From contig JBLHLW010000051.1 in the NCBI GenBank assembly GCA_047621345.1, positions 1 through 31,448 of the forward strand: a DNA stretch of 31,448 nt, written 5' to 3'. Shown here piece by piece: positions 15,801 to 24,049 of the stretch; position 1 is the first letter of the stretch, and every line of letters starts with the position of its first letter. The notes beneath the pieces are model-generated. The model saw nothing but the letters and a program-made list of their open reading frames with translations, searched no databases and was not told where the DNA came from. The position numbers and the translations under genes are program-made. The DNA comes from Actimicrobium sp047621345 (GTDB lineage Bacteria; Pseudomonadota; Gammaproteobacteria; Burkholderiales; Burkholderiaceae_D).

Positions 15801-17437
15801 AGTGGGCCGTCGATCTGCACCAGCAGACTGCGGCCATTGATGCGGTTGTAGCGGTATGCGGTGGTGCGGGTTATTGACTGCGGAGTACCGCCGTCGATGG
15901 CTGGGGCCCAGCCGGTTTCGGTCACCGCGAGTGGCTGACCGACTTCGTTGTAGGTGATGTCCGTGATCGCATCGCGATCCGGCACCACGCTCGGACGGAC
16001 CACGCGTGCCGGAGCCGGTAGCGCACCCGGCGCGTACTCGTAACGTACCAGCGCCCGTGCGGGTCCTGCTGCGCCGTTCCGATAAATACGTTCGCTGATC
16101 GCCAAAGGACGGCCGTAATAGTCGCGTTGTGTTTGCGTTGTGCGCGCCGGCATGCCCTGGTCATCGAGCTGGGTCGCGGTGATTTCGCGGGCCTGCGCGT
16201 CGTAGCCGAAGCGAACATTGGTGGGGCTGCACAACCGGCAGCCGGGACCTCGGGAAGATAAGAGTCGGTTTTCTCCCGCGATGCTGGCGTGTCGGTAGAC
16301 GGTGGTCTGGCCGAGGCTGTTGGTCAGGACGGTGGTGCCTGTGGCCGGATAAGCGAGCGAGACACGGTCGACGTCGTTGGCATGGGTGCTCAGGATGGCG
16401 CGACCGTCAGCCTGATAGCCGAAGGTGGACAGGCGCTGCGTGACGACCTGCCCGTTGGCTTTGCCGGTGACACTGATGCCGGTCAGGCGGGTTGGATGTC
16501 GCGGGTCTTCGTAGTGGTACTGACGAGCGACGGGACCATTCGCTGGATTGGGTGGCGTGTTCTGCTTGGCCGCTTCATCGCGTGCCTCGCCATCTCCACC
16601 CGGAAAGTCAACGCGCACCAGATTGGCGACCAGCATGATCGGGGCAACGGTTGCTCCCGCTGGCAGGGCACTGCCGTAGTAGTAACGGAATCGACCGACC
16701 GGGCTATCGATGGTCTGCACGCCGGAGAAGAGCGTTTTACTTCGGGCCTTCCGGTCGGGCCGCTGCAGGCGTAATTGCCGGCTCTGCGGATCGGTGACTT
16801 GCATCAGCTGGCCGTCGCGATCATAGAGCAGGCTGACAAACTCCCCGCTTGGCGCCAAGATCTGGATCAGATTGCCACTCCTGTCGAACAGGTAGCGGGT
16901 GCCGTCGGTGCGGTGCCAGAGGTACTCGTCGCCTTCGCGTGCAGTGCGGCGGATCGTCACGGTACCGTTGGCCGGATCGACCGCTTGGCACAGCGCACGG
17001 TTAAGCGGGTCGCGGCCAAACATCAGGCGCGTGCCGTCGGCCAGCACAATCTGAATGCTGTTGCCGACGGCGTATAGCGTCGTTTCGTAGGAGAGTTTCC
17101 AGCCGCGCCCGACCAGACCGTTGGGGGCGCCCGGAATGCTGTAGGCGCTGTTGTAATGGCGGACGATTTCCAGTCCGAGTACACCGGGCAGGGCGGCCAG
17201 GTCGACCTCCTTCTGGTACTTGTTGCCGGTGATTAAGTTGATGGGGTTGCCCGCGCCGGCACAGTGGATACTCGGATCACCGGTCTGTTTTTTTGTGCAC
17301 TCCATGACGACCGGGGAGCTGCTGCCGGGTGCAGTTGTGGATTGCTGGGCATGTAGCGGGAGGGATGAAGCGAGCAGAAGCGCGAGCAGAAGCGTGAGAA
17401 GCAGGGCGTAACGGCTTACGGAAGCAGGGATCGGCAT
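12845..17437 (-). CDS. RHS/YD-repeat polymorphic toxin with C-terminal M15 peptidoglycan peptidase
   Basis: The protein has 1530 residues. A Sec signal peptide (residues 1-30, cleavage near LHA-QQ) is followed by a DUF6531-like region (NPINLITGNKYQKEVDL), about 1000 residues of YD repeats, and the RHS core (DHLGTPQLVTD at about 1293, YDPLVGRYLTSDPIGL, ending DPLGL at 1386-1390), where RHS proteins usually self-cleave. The last 140 residues are a different domain: SLHEAGFAVD gives His1459 and Asp1466, and GLDWGGHFHLPDPVHF gives Asp1499 and His1502. These are the zinc and catalytic residues of M15 peptidases (endolysin-type L-Ala-D-Glu or D-Ala-D-Ala cleavage). It probably delivers a wall-degrading toxin. 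No VgrG, PAAR or TcB partner lies here. An overlapping downstream gene may provide immunity. Confidence 0.9.
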   Translation of the reverse strand: MPIPASVSRYALLLTLLLALLLASSLPLHAQQSTTAPGSSSPVVMECTKKQTGDPSIHCAGAGNPINLITGNKYQKEVDLAALPGVLGLEIVRHYNSAYSIPGAPNGLVGRGWKLSYETTLYAVGNSIQIVLADGTRLMFGRDPLNRALCQAVDPANGTVTIRRTAREGDEYLWHRTDGTRYLFDRSGNLIQILAPSGEFVSLLYDRDGQLMQVTDPQSRQLRLQRPDRKARSKTLFSGVQTIDSPVGRFRYYYGSALPAGATVAPIMLVANLVRVDFPGGDGEARDEAAKQNTPPNPANGPVARQYHYEDPRHPTRLTGISVTGKANGQVVTQRLSTFGYQADGRAILSTHANDVDRVSLAYPATGTTVLTNSLGQTTVYRHASIAGENRLLSSRGPGCRLCSPTNVRFGYDAQAREITATQLDDQGMPARTTQTQRDYYGRPLAISERIYRNGAAGPARALVRYEYAPGALPAPARVVRPSVVPDRDAITDITYNEVGQPLAVTETGWAPAIDGGTPQSITRTTAYRYNRINGRSLLVQIDGPLANGPTGTPADSDITALHYDVRGSFLTNAVAPGNRHTRVTRDQETGRPTIIDADDGSNPGQRTVITSNPQGQPVRIVRERAGSPAQQADRSSWGIWFARNKEEDSTKSTRLITRIAYDLQGHPQRLTRPDGSWIAARYDEAGRLIGLADQDGYRLDRTLDSENRLLTTLLHSNAADAPIDANTLYQYDERHRLTQQTDPAGAVTQYAYATATGQLTNMTDALQRTTAFAYDPIGRMTTVTHNAGTDLATITHATYLQDTPVLNSLIAANGATSSRLIDDFGRTLAIDSPDSGRQVAHYDAADRLTARVDANGNRTDLAWDVSGQLISRRISGHDSSGHVADQHIFYRYQGNRLIAVTDRQQTTALRYDADGHLAEKIDHLTHASERTEPALTFSTRYQYDALNRLEATTLASGETVRILYGPTGRPQHIVLVSADGKLARALATDIEHHPITGLTSFRHGNGVRTRHERDRRSGRLVALKVGVPARPNPVTQALLTLLPKAQATNENSTVSTKNPATDQQLRNRLYFQHLDYDVIGRITAITRTRAGQAALAREQYGYDRLDRLSKVNTPTEQAVWRYDAVGNRLSENTHQAPYQTLTYQPASNRLVAITDTGKRTNYTYDPAGNPTTIGEKSYLYDVTGRLQQISNGNKVVARYAYNAHGERISKTVFKAQGTAQTTYFLYYGNRLDAEADESGRITAHYLYIDQMLMAKLEYRNTLVATGLLATLKRWLGLHDKTTDSQLYAIHTDHLGTPQLVTDTQQNPVWQASYTAFGNARISTEKITFNLRLPGQYFDGEIGHHYNYFRHYDPLVGRYLTSDPIGLVGGFNTYGYAGGNPISFTDPLGLALCKVTLPGLGDTLLDESFMPTIQKWMALNEAAGMSVRFTEAFRTTAYQQGLANNRHAVTPAPAGASLHEAGFAVDISWNSLASEQQHTVLNNATSVGLDWGGHFHLPDPVHFYHDPGDRQKWINDAQKQNQSGSDCGCN

Positions 17438-17805
17438 GGTCGCGTGTCGGTCAGGGTCGGAGGCGGGACGGCACTACTTACTACTGTTGGTTGTCGATAG
17501 TAGCAAATTGTTAATGGAAAAATGAAGGCCGTGCTGACTCATTGCTCATCAATACGCACCGAAACAACGTTCTCGGCGGATTGTCAAAGTTTGCGGTGAA
17601 AGGGCGCTTAATGGGCCTTGGCGTGAGGTTCAACGGAGGTTGCGTAAATAAAAGGCAATGCTGCGATGCCTTGTCAGAACTGGCTTGCGGGAGTGTTCAG
17701 CAGGGTTATGCACAATGTTGTTCACAAATTACGGGCATAAGTTTTAGCCTCCTGCCCGACGCCGGCAAGTCCGTCAATCGTGCAGCGTGGTTTTTGTCAA
17801 AGACC
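17438..17805. other. Intergenic region, no gene recognised
   Basis: This 368-bp gap lies between the end of the sigma-54 activator gene and the start of the RHS gene, both on the minus strand. It should carry the RHS promoter, but I see no clear promoter, terminator hairpin or coding remnant. Confidence 0.5.
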
Positions 17806-19725
17806 TTACTTCCCTTGCTTTTGCATCCGACGCCACAAAGTCGAACGGCTGATGCCGAGTCGTTGCGCCGCCAGAGTCCGGTTTCCTTCGCTGGAGCGCA
17901 ATGCGTCGGTGGTGCGTAATTGCACGTTGTCGTCCGTGCCCGTCGCACTGAAGTATTCCGGCAGAAATAGTTCAGGGCAATCTTCCCGCAAGCCATCGTA
18001 GGATATCGGTTCCCCTTCAGCGAACTGCAGCAGGAACACGGCGATCCGGTTGGCGATATTTTCCAGTTCGCGGACATTGCCCGGCCAGGCATAGGACGAC
18101 AGGTACGGTAGCAGAGGCGCCATGATTTGTTTGGCGTCGAGCGGGCTTCCCAGTCGCTGGAGTGCGCGCTCCACCAGCGTTTGCGCCAGGTGTTTCAGGT
18201 CCGCGGGGCGTTCGCGCAGTGTCGGCAGCGACAGGCGCAAGGTATTGATCCGGTAATACAAATCCTGACGAAACTGGCGCGCGGCGATCATTTCCTGAAG
18301 CGGCTGATGGGTTGCGGCGATCACCCGCACATCGATCGGGATCGTTACCACGCCGCCGACCCGGGTAATTTCGCGCTCTTGCAGCACCCGCAACAGGCGA
18401 GTTTGCAGGGAGAGAGGCATGTCGCCGATTTCGTCGAGGAATAGCGTCCCGGTATGGGCGGTCTCGAACATGCCGCGCTTGCCACCTCGGCGCGAGCCAG
18501 TGAAAGCACCTTCCTCATAGCCAAACAGTTCACTTTCAAGCAGAGGCTCCGGAAACGCTGCGCAGTTCAAGGCGACGAATGGCTGACCGGCACGGGCGCT
18601 GTCGTTATGAATGGCTTGGGCAAAGAGTTCCTTGCCAACACCGCTTTCACCGATGATCAGTACCGTCATATCGGTCTTGGCAAAACGGCGGGCGGTGTTA
18701 ATCGCCCGCTGAAACACCGGGCTGTTGCCGAGCAGGTCGGCAAAACTGTATTTTGCCGAGACCTGGAGCTTGCGTTGCTGCATGCGCAGCGTGGTATCGG
18801 CCTCGCTGATCTTTTGCGCATCGTAGAGGGTGATCGCCGCACCAACGATGTTGCCATGCTCGCGGATCGGCGTGCGGTTGGCGATCCAGTCCCGGCGTGC
18901 GAAGCGCAGTACCAGAGCGCGTTCTTCGATGCCGCTCTGGATTGTCTGCACCAACGATAGTTCTGGCACGATGACGTCGAGCGACTTGCCCAGTAGCGGC
19001 GTATCGGGCTTGTCGAGCAATTCCTGCATGCGCGGGTTGACCGCAATGATGCGGTGCTGGCGATCGACTGCCAGCACCGGATCCTGCAGATTGCCGAGCA
19101 CGGCATTGAGCTGCTGGTAGCGACCTGATTCCAGTCGGGTCACCCGCGCCAGTTCGATGGCATCGTCGAAACCGCGCCGTAAACCCTCGAGCGAGTAAGC
19201 CAGCAGACCGAACAGGCCATGATCTTCGGCCATTTCGACCACCAGGCTGGAGCCGACGATGACGTTGAATCCGTCGGCGCGCAAGCGCTCGAAACAATGG
19301 CGCGCATCTTCCGGTGTCTGGTAGGCGTATTGCACGATTTCCAGTTTGAGGATGTCCTTGATGTCGTCGAGTTCGGGAATCGTTTTGCCAAACATCACGA
19401 CCCCGACACGCGTCGACCGACTGCGCGCCTTGAGCAACGCCTGTAACAGCGAAAAACCGTCCAGCTGAATGATCGCCACCGGTGCCTGCAGATTATTGCG
19501 CAGCATCGCCGCATTCGACCCTGCGCTGACAAAGACATCAACCAGCCCGGCATGCACCCGTTCGCGTGCCTGCGCCAGCGCGACGTCGAAGGCACCCTCA
19601 ACGACCTCAATGTCGGCCCGATCGGCATATTCGGCCACGATCTGCGCACCAAACAGGGCGATGTGGCGGTAGGCGAGAAAGCAGATGCGAGGGCGGATAT
19701 TGTTCGAGAGGGATTTGCTGGTCAT
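17806..19725 (-). CDS. PrpR-type sigma-54-dependent transcriptional activator
   Basis: The protein has 639 residues. Domains in order are a PrpR_N sensor (about 12-190), a PAS domain (about 205-300, VLAVDRQHRIIAVNPRMQEL), the AAA+ sigma-54 interaction domain with Walker A GESGVGKE at 359-366 and Walker B LFLDEIGDM, and a C-terminal Fis-type helix-turn-helix (TLAAQRLGISRSTLWRRM). The sigma-54 contact loop reads GAFTGS (406-411) followed by a RRGGK insertion rather than GAFTGA; I recall this form from PrpR proteins. PrpR senses 2-methylcitrate in propionate catabolism, so a related branched polycarboxylate is the likely inducer here. It is divergent from the catabolic cluster at 19903, which has a sigma-54 type promoter. 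Confidence 0.93.
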   Translation of the reverse strand: MTSKSLSNNIRPRICFLAYRHIALFGAQIVAEYADRADIEVVEGAFDVALAQARERVHAGLVDVFVSAGSNAAMLRNNLQAPVAIIQLDGFSLLQALLKARSRSTRVGVVMFGKTIPELDDIKDILKLEIVQYAYQTPEDARHCFERLRADGFNVIVGSSLVVEMAEDHGLFGLLAYSLEGLRRGFDDAIELARVTRLESGRYQQLNAVLGNLQDPVLAVDRQHRIIAVNPRMQELLDKPDTPLLGKSLDVIVPELSLVQTIQSGIEERALVLRFARRDWIANRTPIREHGNIVGAAITLYDAQKISEADTTLRMQQRKLQVSAKYSFADLLGNSPVFQRAINTARRFAKTDMTVLIIGESGVGKELFAQAIHNDSARAGQPFVALNCAAFPEPLLESELFGYEEGAFTGSRRGGKRGMFETAHTGTLFLDEIGDMPLSLQTRLLRVLQEREITRVGGVVTIPIDVRVIAATHQPLQEMIAARQFRQDLYYRINTLRLSLPTLRERPADLKHLAQTLVERALQRLGSPLDAKQIMAPLLPYLSSYAWPGNVRELENIANRIAVFLLQFAEGEPISYDGLREDCPELFLPEYFSATGTDDNVQLRTTDALRSSEGNRTLAAQRLGISRSTLWRRMQKQGK

Positions 19726-19740
19726 GGTGGTTGCGTGTGT

Positions 19741-19798
19741 CGTTGAAACAAGTTGATTGTCGCATCACTGATGCATGAAACATCTCTTGTTTTTGACG
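19741..19798. promoter_or_regulatory. Candidate upstream activator sites for the PrpR-type regulator
   Basis: GCATCA-C-TGATGC (19762-19774) is a perfect 13-bp palindrome about 85 bp upstream of the -12 element. It is flanked by a looser inverted pair, CGTTGAAACAAG (19741-19752) and CTTGTTTTTGACG (19786-19798). The distance suits an enhancer-type site for a sigma-54 activator. Binding is inferred. Confidence 0.5.
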
Positions 19799-19846
19799 AA
19801 ACGATGATTGCTATAAGAATCAACGCACTAGGGTGCAGCTACCAGC

Positions 19847-19862
19847 TGGCACGCTCCATGCT
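19847..19862 (+). promoter_or_regulatory. Sigma-54 (-24/-12) promoter of the catabolic cluster
   Basis: TGGCACG (19847-19853), a 4-bp spacer and ATGCT (19858-19862) fit the RpoN consensus TGGCACG-N4-TTGCW with one mismatch in the -12 element. The spacing is exact. It lies 40 bp before the CoA-transferase start and next to a divergent sigma-54 activator gene. Confidence 0.75.
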
Positions 19863-19902
19863 GATCAAGTAGGAATAACCAATTAAATAAAGAGACCCCT
19901 CC

Positions 19903-21099
19903 ATGGCGCTTGAACACATCACCGTGCTCGACCTCACGCATATGCTCTCCGGCCCCTACGGCACCATGTTACTGGCCGACCTGGGCGCGCGCACCATCAA
20001 GGTCGAGCCACCCGTCGCTGGCGAAGGCACGCGTCGCCTGCTGGAGCATGATCCGGATTATTCGATCGATGGCATGGGGGCGTATTACCTCACACTCAAC
20101 CGCAACAAGGAAAGCGTCTGCGTCGACTTGAAGACGGACGCCGGCAAGGCGGTATTTTTTGATCTGGTGCGCAAGGCCGACGTGGTCTACGACAATTTCA
20201 GCGTCGGTGTGACTGAGCGATTGGGGATTGACCATGCGACCCTGATCGCAATTAATCCGCGCATTATTACCTGCTCGGTGACCGGCTTTGGCCAGACTGG
20301 TCCGGAAATCAATCGTCCGGCATTCGACCAGGTCGTGCAGGCGATGGGCGGCGGTATGTCCATCACCGGTGCCGCTGGCGGTGAACCAACCCGCAGTGGC
20401 ATTCCGATCGGCGATTTGTGCGGTGGCATTTTCGGCAGCATGGGCGTGCTGGCAGCTATTGCCCAGCGCGAGCAATCGGGCTGCGGCCAGCATGTCGATG
20501 TCTCGATGCTGGACAGCCAGATCTCGATGCTGAACTACATGGCGACCATGCATCTGATGTCGGGAATTCTCCCCGGAGCGATTGGCAACGGGCATTTTGT
20601 GCACGTTCCTTACAATAGCTTCACGACCAGTGACGGTCACGTGATCGTGGCGTGCATTGGGGATGCTTTCTTCCTGCGCTTCGTCGAGACGATGAATCTG
20701 CCGTCCCTGCAAAAGCCGGAGTATGCGCAGCAGCCTGTACGGTACGCGGCCCGCGCCGAGATCGAGGCCATTGTTAACGAGGAAATGAAGGGGCAGACGT
20801 CGGCGTACTGGCTTGAGAAATTGCGTGCGGCCCGCATTCCCTGCGGTCCGGTCAACAACTTTGCCCAAGCGCTCGGGGACACCCAGGTCAACGCCCGCAA
20901 TATGGTGGTCGACGTCGAACTCGCCTCCGGAAAGACGGTGCGCATGCCGGGTAATCCGATGAAATTGTCGGCCTCGGCAGCGCAGCAGTACAGCCGGCCG
21001 CCAGCGCTCGGGGAGCATACCGGCGATGTCCTTGAAGCCCTGCTGGGCTACTCCGGCGACACCGTCGCGCAACTGCGTCGGGATGGCGCGATCGGCTAA
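19903..21099 (+). CDS. Class III CoA-transferase (CaiB/BaiF family)
   Basis: The protein has 398 residues, the standard length. The N-terminus has the family pattern VLDLTHMLSGPYGTMLLADLGA and IKVEPP. The acyl-carrying catalytic aspartate is Asp171 in PIGDLCGGIFG, and SVTGFGQTGP is also present. Such enzymes move CoA between carboxylic acids (succinyl-CoA, formyl-CoA, butyrobetainyl-CoA donors). It is first in the cluster behind the sigma-54 promoter and 44 bp before a HMG-CoA-lyase-type gene. It therefore most likely activates the imported acid for CoA-dependent cleavage. The acid cannot be identified from this sequence. Confidence 0.93.
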   Translation: MALEHITVLDLTHMLSGPYGTMLLADLGARTIKVEPPVAGEGTRRLLEHDPDYSIDGMGAYYLTLNRNKESVCVDLKTDAGKAVFFDLVRKADVVYDNFSVGVTERLGIDHATLIAINPRIITCSVTGFGQTGPEINRPAFDQVVQAMGGGMSITGAAGGEPTRSGIPIGDLCGGIFGSMGVLAAIAQREQSGCGQHVDVSMLDSQISMLNYMATMHLMSGILPGAIGNGHFVHVPYNSFTTSDGHVIVACIGDAFFLRFVETMNLPSLQKPEYAQQPVRYAARAEIEAIVNEEMKGQTSAYWLEKLRAARIPCGPVNNFAQALGDTQVNARNMVVDVELASGKTVRMPGNPMKLSASAAQQYSRPPALGEHTGDVLEALLGYSGDTVAQLRRDGAIG

Positions 21100-21143
21100 T
21101 TGTCCGATCCACAGTTCACCTTTTCAGGAACCGGGAGTCAACC

Positions 21144-22061
21144 ATGCAACACATTTTTATCACCGATGTAGCGCCGCGTGACGGCTTGCAAAATCAGGCC
21201 AGGCAGGTATCGACTGCAGACAAACTGCAATTGATCCGCTTGCTGGTTCAGGCTGGTGTGCGCAGCGTCGAAGTCACCAGTTTTGTTTCGCCGAAGGCCG
21301 TGCCGCAGATGGCGGATGCGGGCGACCTGCTGCAGCAATTGCATCTGGCATTACCGGCACTGCGCAGCTCGGTGCTGGTGCCGAACCTCAAAGGGCTAGA
21401 GCGTGCCCATGCCGCCGGCGCAAAGGAGATTGCGGTGGTCCTGTCGGCGACCGACACCATGAATCAGAAGAACATCAACATGTCCCTGGAGGCCGCCACG
21501 CAAGCCTCCGTGCAGACGTTGCGTCAGGCACGGACCCATGGATTGCTGACCCGCGCCTATATTGCGGTGGCGTTCGGCTGTCCGTTTGAAGGTGTGCCAC
21601 CGCTTGATCGCGTGATTAGCCTGGTGCAACGCATGCTCGAGGCCGGCGCGCAGGAGATCGTCATCGCCGACACCATAGGCGCAGCGTCGCCAGCGCAGGT
21701 CAAGGAGCGCATGCAGGCGCTGGCCGACAGTATGCCGATCGACCAGCTGGCGCTGCATTTGCATGACACGCGTGGCATGGCAGTTGCCAATGCCTGGGCC
21801 GCACTGGAAGTCGGTGTACGCCGCTTCGATGCCAGCGCTGGCGGCATTGGCGGTTGTCCGTTCGCACCGGGTGCGGCCGGGAATCTGGCCACCGAAGATC
21901 TGGTCCTGATGGCGGGTACCAGCGGCTTTACCACCGGCATCGATCTGGATGGCCTTCTTGATGCCGTTGATTTTGCGGCAACCAGCCTGGACCGGGCACT
22001 TGGTGGGCGCTCCAGTATCTGGTTGCGTCGGGAGCGAGACAAGGCCCGCGCGGCTGCATGA
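21144..22061 (+). CDS. Hydroxymethylglutaryl-CoA lyase family enzyme
   Basis: The 305-residue TIM-barrel lyase has the catalytic Arg12-Asp13 pair in APRDGLQNQ, metal ligands His205 and His207 in LHLHDTRGM, and the C-terminal active-site loop with Cys238 in GGIGGCPFAPGAAGN. The family cleaves 3-hydroxy-3-methylglutaryl-CoA into acetoacetate and acetyl-CoA; some bacterial members may act on related tertiary 3-hydroxyacyl-CoA esters such as citramalyl-CoA. GGGAG precedes the ATG. Its place directly after a CoA-transferase suggests a two-step activate-and-cleave route. No other leucine-degradation genes (isovaleryl-CoA or methylcrotonyl-CoA steps) are near, which argues against a plain leucine pathway. 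Confidence 0.92.
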   Translation: MQHIFITDVAPRDGLQNQARQVSTADKLQLIRLLVQAGVRSVEVTSFVSPKAVPQMADAGDLLQQLHLALPALRSSVLVPNLKGLERAHAAGAKEIAVVLSATDTMNQKNINMSLEAATQASVQTLRQARTHGLLTRAYIAVAFGCPFEGVPPLDRVISLVQRMLEAGAQEIVIADTIGAASPAQVKERMQALADSMPIDQLALHLHDTRGMAVANAWAALEVGVRRFDASAGGIGGCPFAPGAAGNLATEDLVLMAGTSGFTTGIDLDGLLDAVDFAATSLDRALGGRSSIWLRRERDKARAAA

Positions 22062-22158
22062 ATCACGACCGACGAAAATACGTCGATTGATTAGAAAGTC
22101 AGCAACATTTGCCAATAGAGCCCTTGGCAGTACAGACTGACAGCAACAAAAAATGCCC

Positions 22159-22174
22159 TCCCGTTTTTGCGGGA
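22159..22174 (+). other. Small hairpin ahead of the transporter genes
   Basis: TCCCG (22159-22163), a 6-base loop and CGGGA (22170-22174) form a perfect 5-bp stem in the 153-bp gap between the lyase and binding-protein genes. No T run follows, so it is not a clear terminator; it could protect or separate the transporter message. Confidence 0.4.
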
Positions 22175-22214
22175 ATACAAGAGCTACCCATTCATCCTCA
22201 ACAGGAGACACAAC

Positions 22215-23198
22215 ATGAAGCTTCGTCACATCCTTCGCACCACCTCCACCGCATGCGTCCTGGCGACATCAGCGGCATTTTGTATTCCAGCGGGTGCCGT
22301 CAACCTGACGGTCACCCATTGGGCCGATGGCATGTTCGGTGCGCCATTTACTGTTGCGCTCGAAAAAGGCTACTTCAAGGAAGCCGGTGTCGATGTCACT
22401 GGATTCCTGACCTCGGCCGGTGGCGGCACCACGGTCCGCAACGCCATGGCTTCAGAGATTCCCTACGGCGAGGTGGCGCTGCCAGCCGCCATTGCGGCCA
22501 TCAAGCAAGGCGTCGACCTGACGATTGTCCATGCCGGTGTCATTAGCCTGGCCGACATTTATTGGGTGGCAAAAGCCGACTCGCCCCTCAATTCCATTGC
22601 CGACCTGAGTGGCAAGAAGCTGGGCTATAGCAGCCCGAAATCCGTGACCGACATGGTGTCAACACTGGCGCTGAACAAGGCGGGTTTGCTGGACAAGGTC
22701 GAGCGTAGATCGGTCGGCAGCCTGTCGGGTGCATTGACCGCGTTACGTCAGGATGCTGTTGACGTGGTCTACAACACCGAACCGGCCTACACACGAGAAA
22801 AATCGACACTGAAAATGGTGTTTCGATCGACCGACTTGTTGCCCAACACCACGCAGACCGTTGGCGTGGTGCGCACCGAATACCTCAAAAAGAATCCCGA
22901 TGTGATCAAGGCCATCATCGCTGCGCGACGCAAGGGCGTTGAATTCATCCAGAGCAATCCGGGCGAAGCCGGCGAAATCCTGGCCCGTCAGTACAAGCTT
23001 CCAGTGGATATTGCCAAGACCGCGATTGCCAATATTCTTGCCGCCAAAGGGACTTACTGGAGCACCGGCAAGTTCGACTACGACGGCATGAAAACGATGT
23101 TGACCGGATTACAGTTGGTCAAGGCGATCGAGCCGGGTCCGTTCGACTGGGACAAGATCGTTGACGAAAGCCTGATGCAGCCGGATCAGCGCAAATGA
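22215..23198 (+). CDS. ABC transporter substrate-binding protein (NMT1/SsuA/TauA type)
   Basis: The protein has 327 residues. A signal peptide ends near residue 28 (PAGA-VN). The mature protein begins VTHWADGMFGAPFTVALEKG YFKEAG, the opening pattern of the NMT1/THI5-like and SsuA families that bind sulfonates, pyrimidines, aromatic or other organic acids. AGGAGA lies seven bases before the ATG at 22215. It is the periplasmic receptor of the importer encoded next; its stop overlaps the ATPase start by 4 nt (ATGA). The ligand is presumably the acid processed by the flanking enzymes. Confidence 0.93.
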   Translation: MKLRHILRTTSTACVLATSAAFCIPAGAVNLTVTHWADGMFGAPFTVALEKGYFKEAGVDVTGFLTSAGGGTTVRNAMASEIPYGEVALPAAIAAIKQGVDLTIVHAGVISLADIYWVAKADSPLNSIADLSGKKLGYSSPKSVTDMVSTLALNKAGLLDKVERRSVGSLSGALTALRQDAVDVVYNTEPAYTREKSTLKMVFRSTDLLPNTTQTVGVVRTEYLKKNPDVIKAIIAARRKGVEFIQSNPGEAGEILARQYKLPVDIAKTAIANILAAKGTYWSTGKFDYDGMKTMLTGLQLVKAIEPGPFDWDKIVDESLMQPDQRK

Positions 23199-24049
23199 CG
23201 ACGGCGACCATGCAGTCCGTTCCGTCCGCACTGATAGCCGATAGGGGAACCAGCCTCAAGACCCATGTCGCGGTGCGCGACGCGACGCGCGTCTTTGCCG
23301 CCCGCGATAGCGGTTTGCCGTTCCACGCACTCGGGCCGGTCTCTTTTGATCTGCGTGAGGGAGAGTTCTTTTCCGTAGTCGGGCCGTCGGGTTGCGGCAA
23401 GTCGACCTTGCTTGACCTGATCGCCGGCCTGTGCGCGCCTAGCGCCGGCAGTGTGCATTTTGAGGGGCAGCCTGTTATCGGAGAAGTCCCGGATGGCGTC
23501 GCCGTGGTGTTCCAGGAAGACGCGAGCTTTTCATGGCTGACCGTCTATGACAATGCGGCCTTCGGCGTGCGCCGCAGCGGCTTGCCGGAGAATGAGGTGC
23601 GCGAGCGGGTTGAACATGCGCTGGCCTTCATGGGCTTGTCCAGTTTTTCCGGTATCTATCCGTCGCAATTGTCGGGCGGGATGCGTCAGCGGGTATGCAT
23701 TGCCCGGGCCATGGTGTTGCGCCCGCGCCTGATGCTGCTCGATGAACCGTTCGGTGCGCTCGATCAGCAGACCCGTTTGCTGATGGGGGAGGAGATGCTC
23801 AAGCTTTGGCGTGATACCGGCTCGACCGTCATGCTGATCACGCATTCCATCGACGAGGCCGTCTTGCTGTCGGACCGGATCGGCGTGATGTCTTCGTGCC
23901 CGGGTACCTTCATCGATATCGTTGAAACCGGCTGGAGCCGGGAACGCGACGCACAGACTGCCATGGATGCGCGTTTCGGCGCCTTGCAGTCACGGGTCTG
24001 GGGCATGCTGCGCGAAGAGTCGATCAAGGCGCTGGGGGTGCGGAGATGA
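23195..24049 (+). CDS. ABC transporter ATP-binding protein (SsuB/TauB type)
   Basis: The 284-residue nucleotide-binding subunit has Walker A GPSGCGKST at 63-71, a Q-loop (VVFQEDASFSWLTVYDN), the signature LSGGM at 159-163, Walker B LMLLDEP with Asp183-Glu184, and the switch His in LITHSIDEA. The N-terminus has about 25 extra residues before the ATPase fold. It overlaps its neighbours by ATGA at both ends, so it is translated together with the binding protein and permeases. It powers import of the substrate. Confidence 0.95.
   Translation: MTTATMQSVPSALIADRGTSLKTHVAVRDATRVFAARDSGLPFHALGPVSFDLREGEFFSVVGPSGCGKSTLLDLIAGLCAPSAGSVHFEGQPVIGEVPDGVAVVFQEDASFSWLTVYDNAAFGVRRSGLPENEVRERVEHALAFMGLSSFSGIYPSQLSGGMRQRVCIARAMVLRPRLMLLDEPFGALDQQTRLLMGEEMLKLWRDTGSTVMLITHSIDEAVLLSDRIGVMSSCPGTFIDIVETGWSRERDAQTAMDARFGALQSRVWGMLREESIKALGVRR

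Noticed and set aside
12845..17437. Type VI secretion effector assignment for the RHS gene
   Set aside because: It has a Sec signal peptide and no PAAR domain, and no VgrG, Hcp or adaptor gene is present in the window.
19903..22061. Plain leucine/isovalerate degradation operon
   Set aside because: The isovaleryl-CoA dehydrogenase, methylcrotonyl-CoA carboxylase and methylglutaconyl-CoA hydratase genes that normally accompany HMG-CoA lyase are absent.
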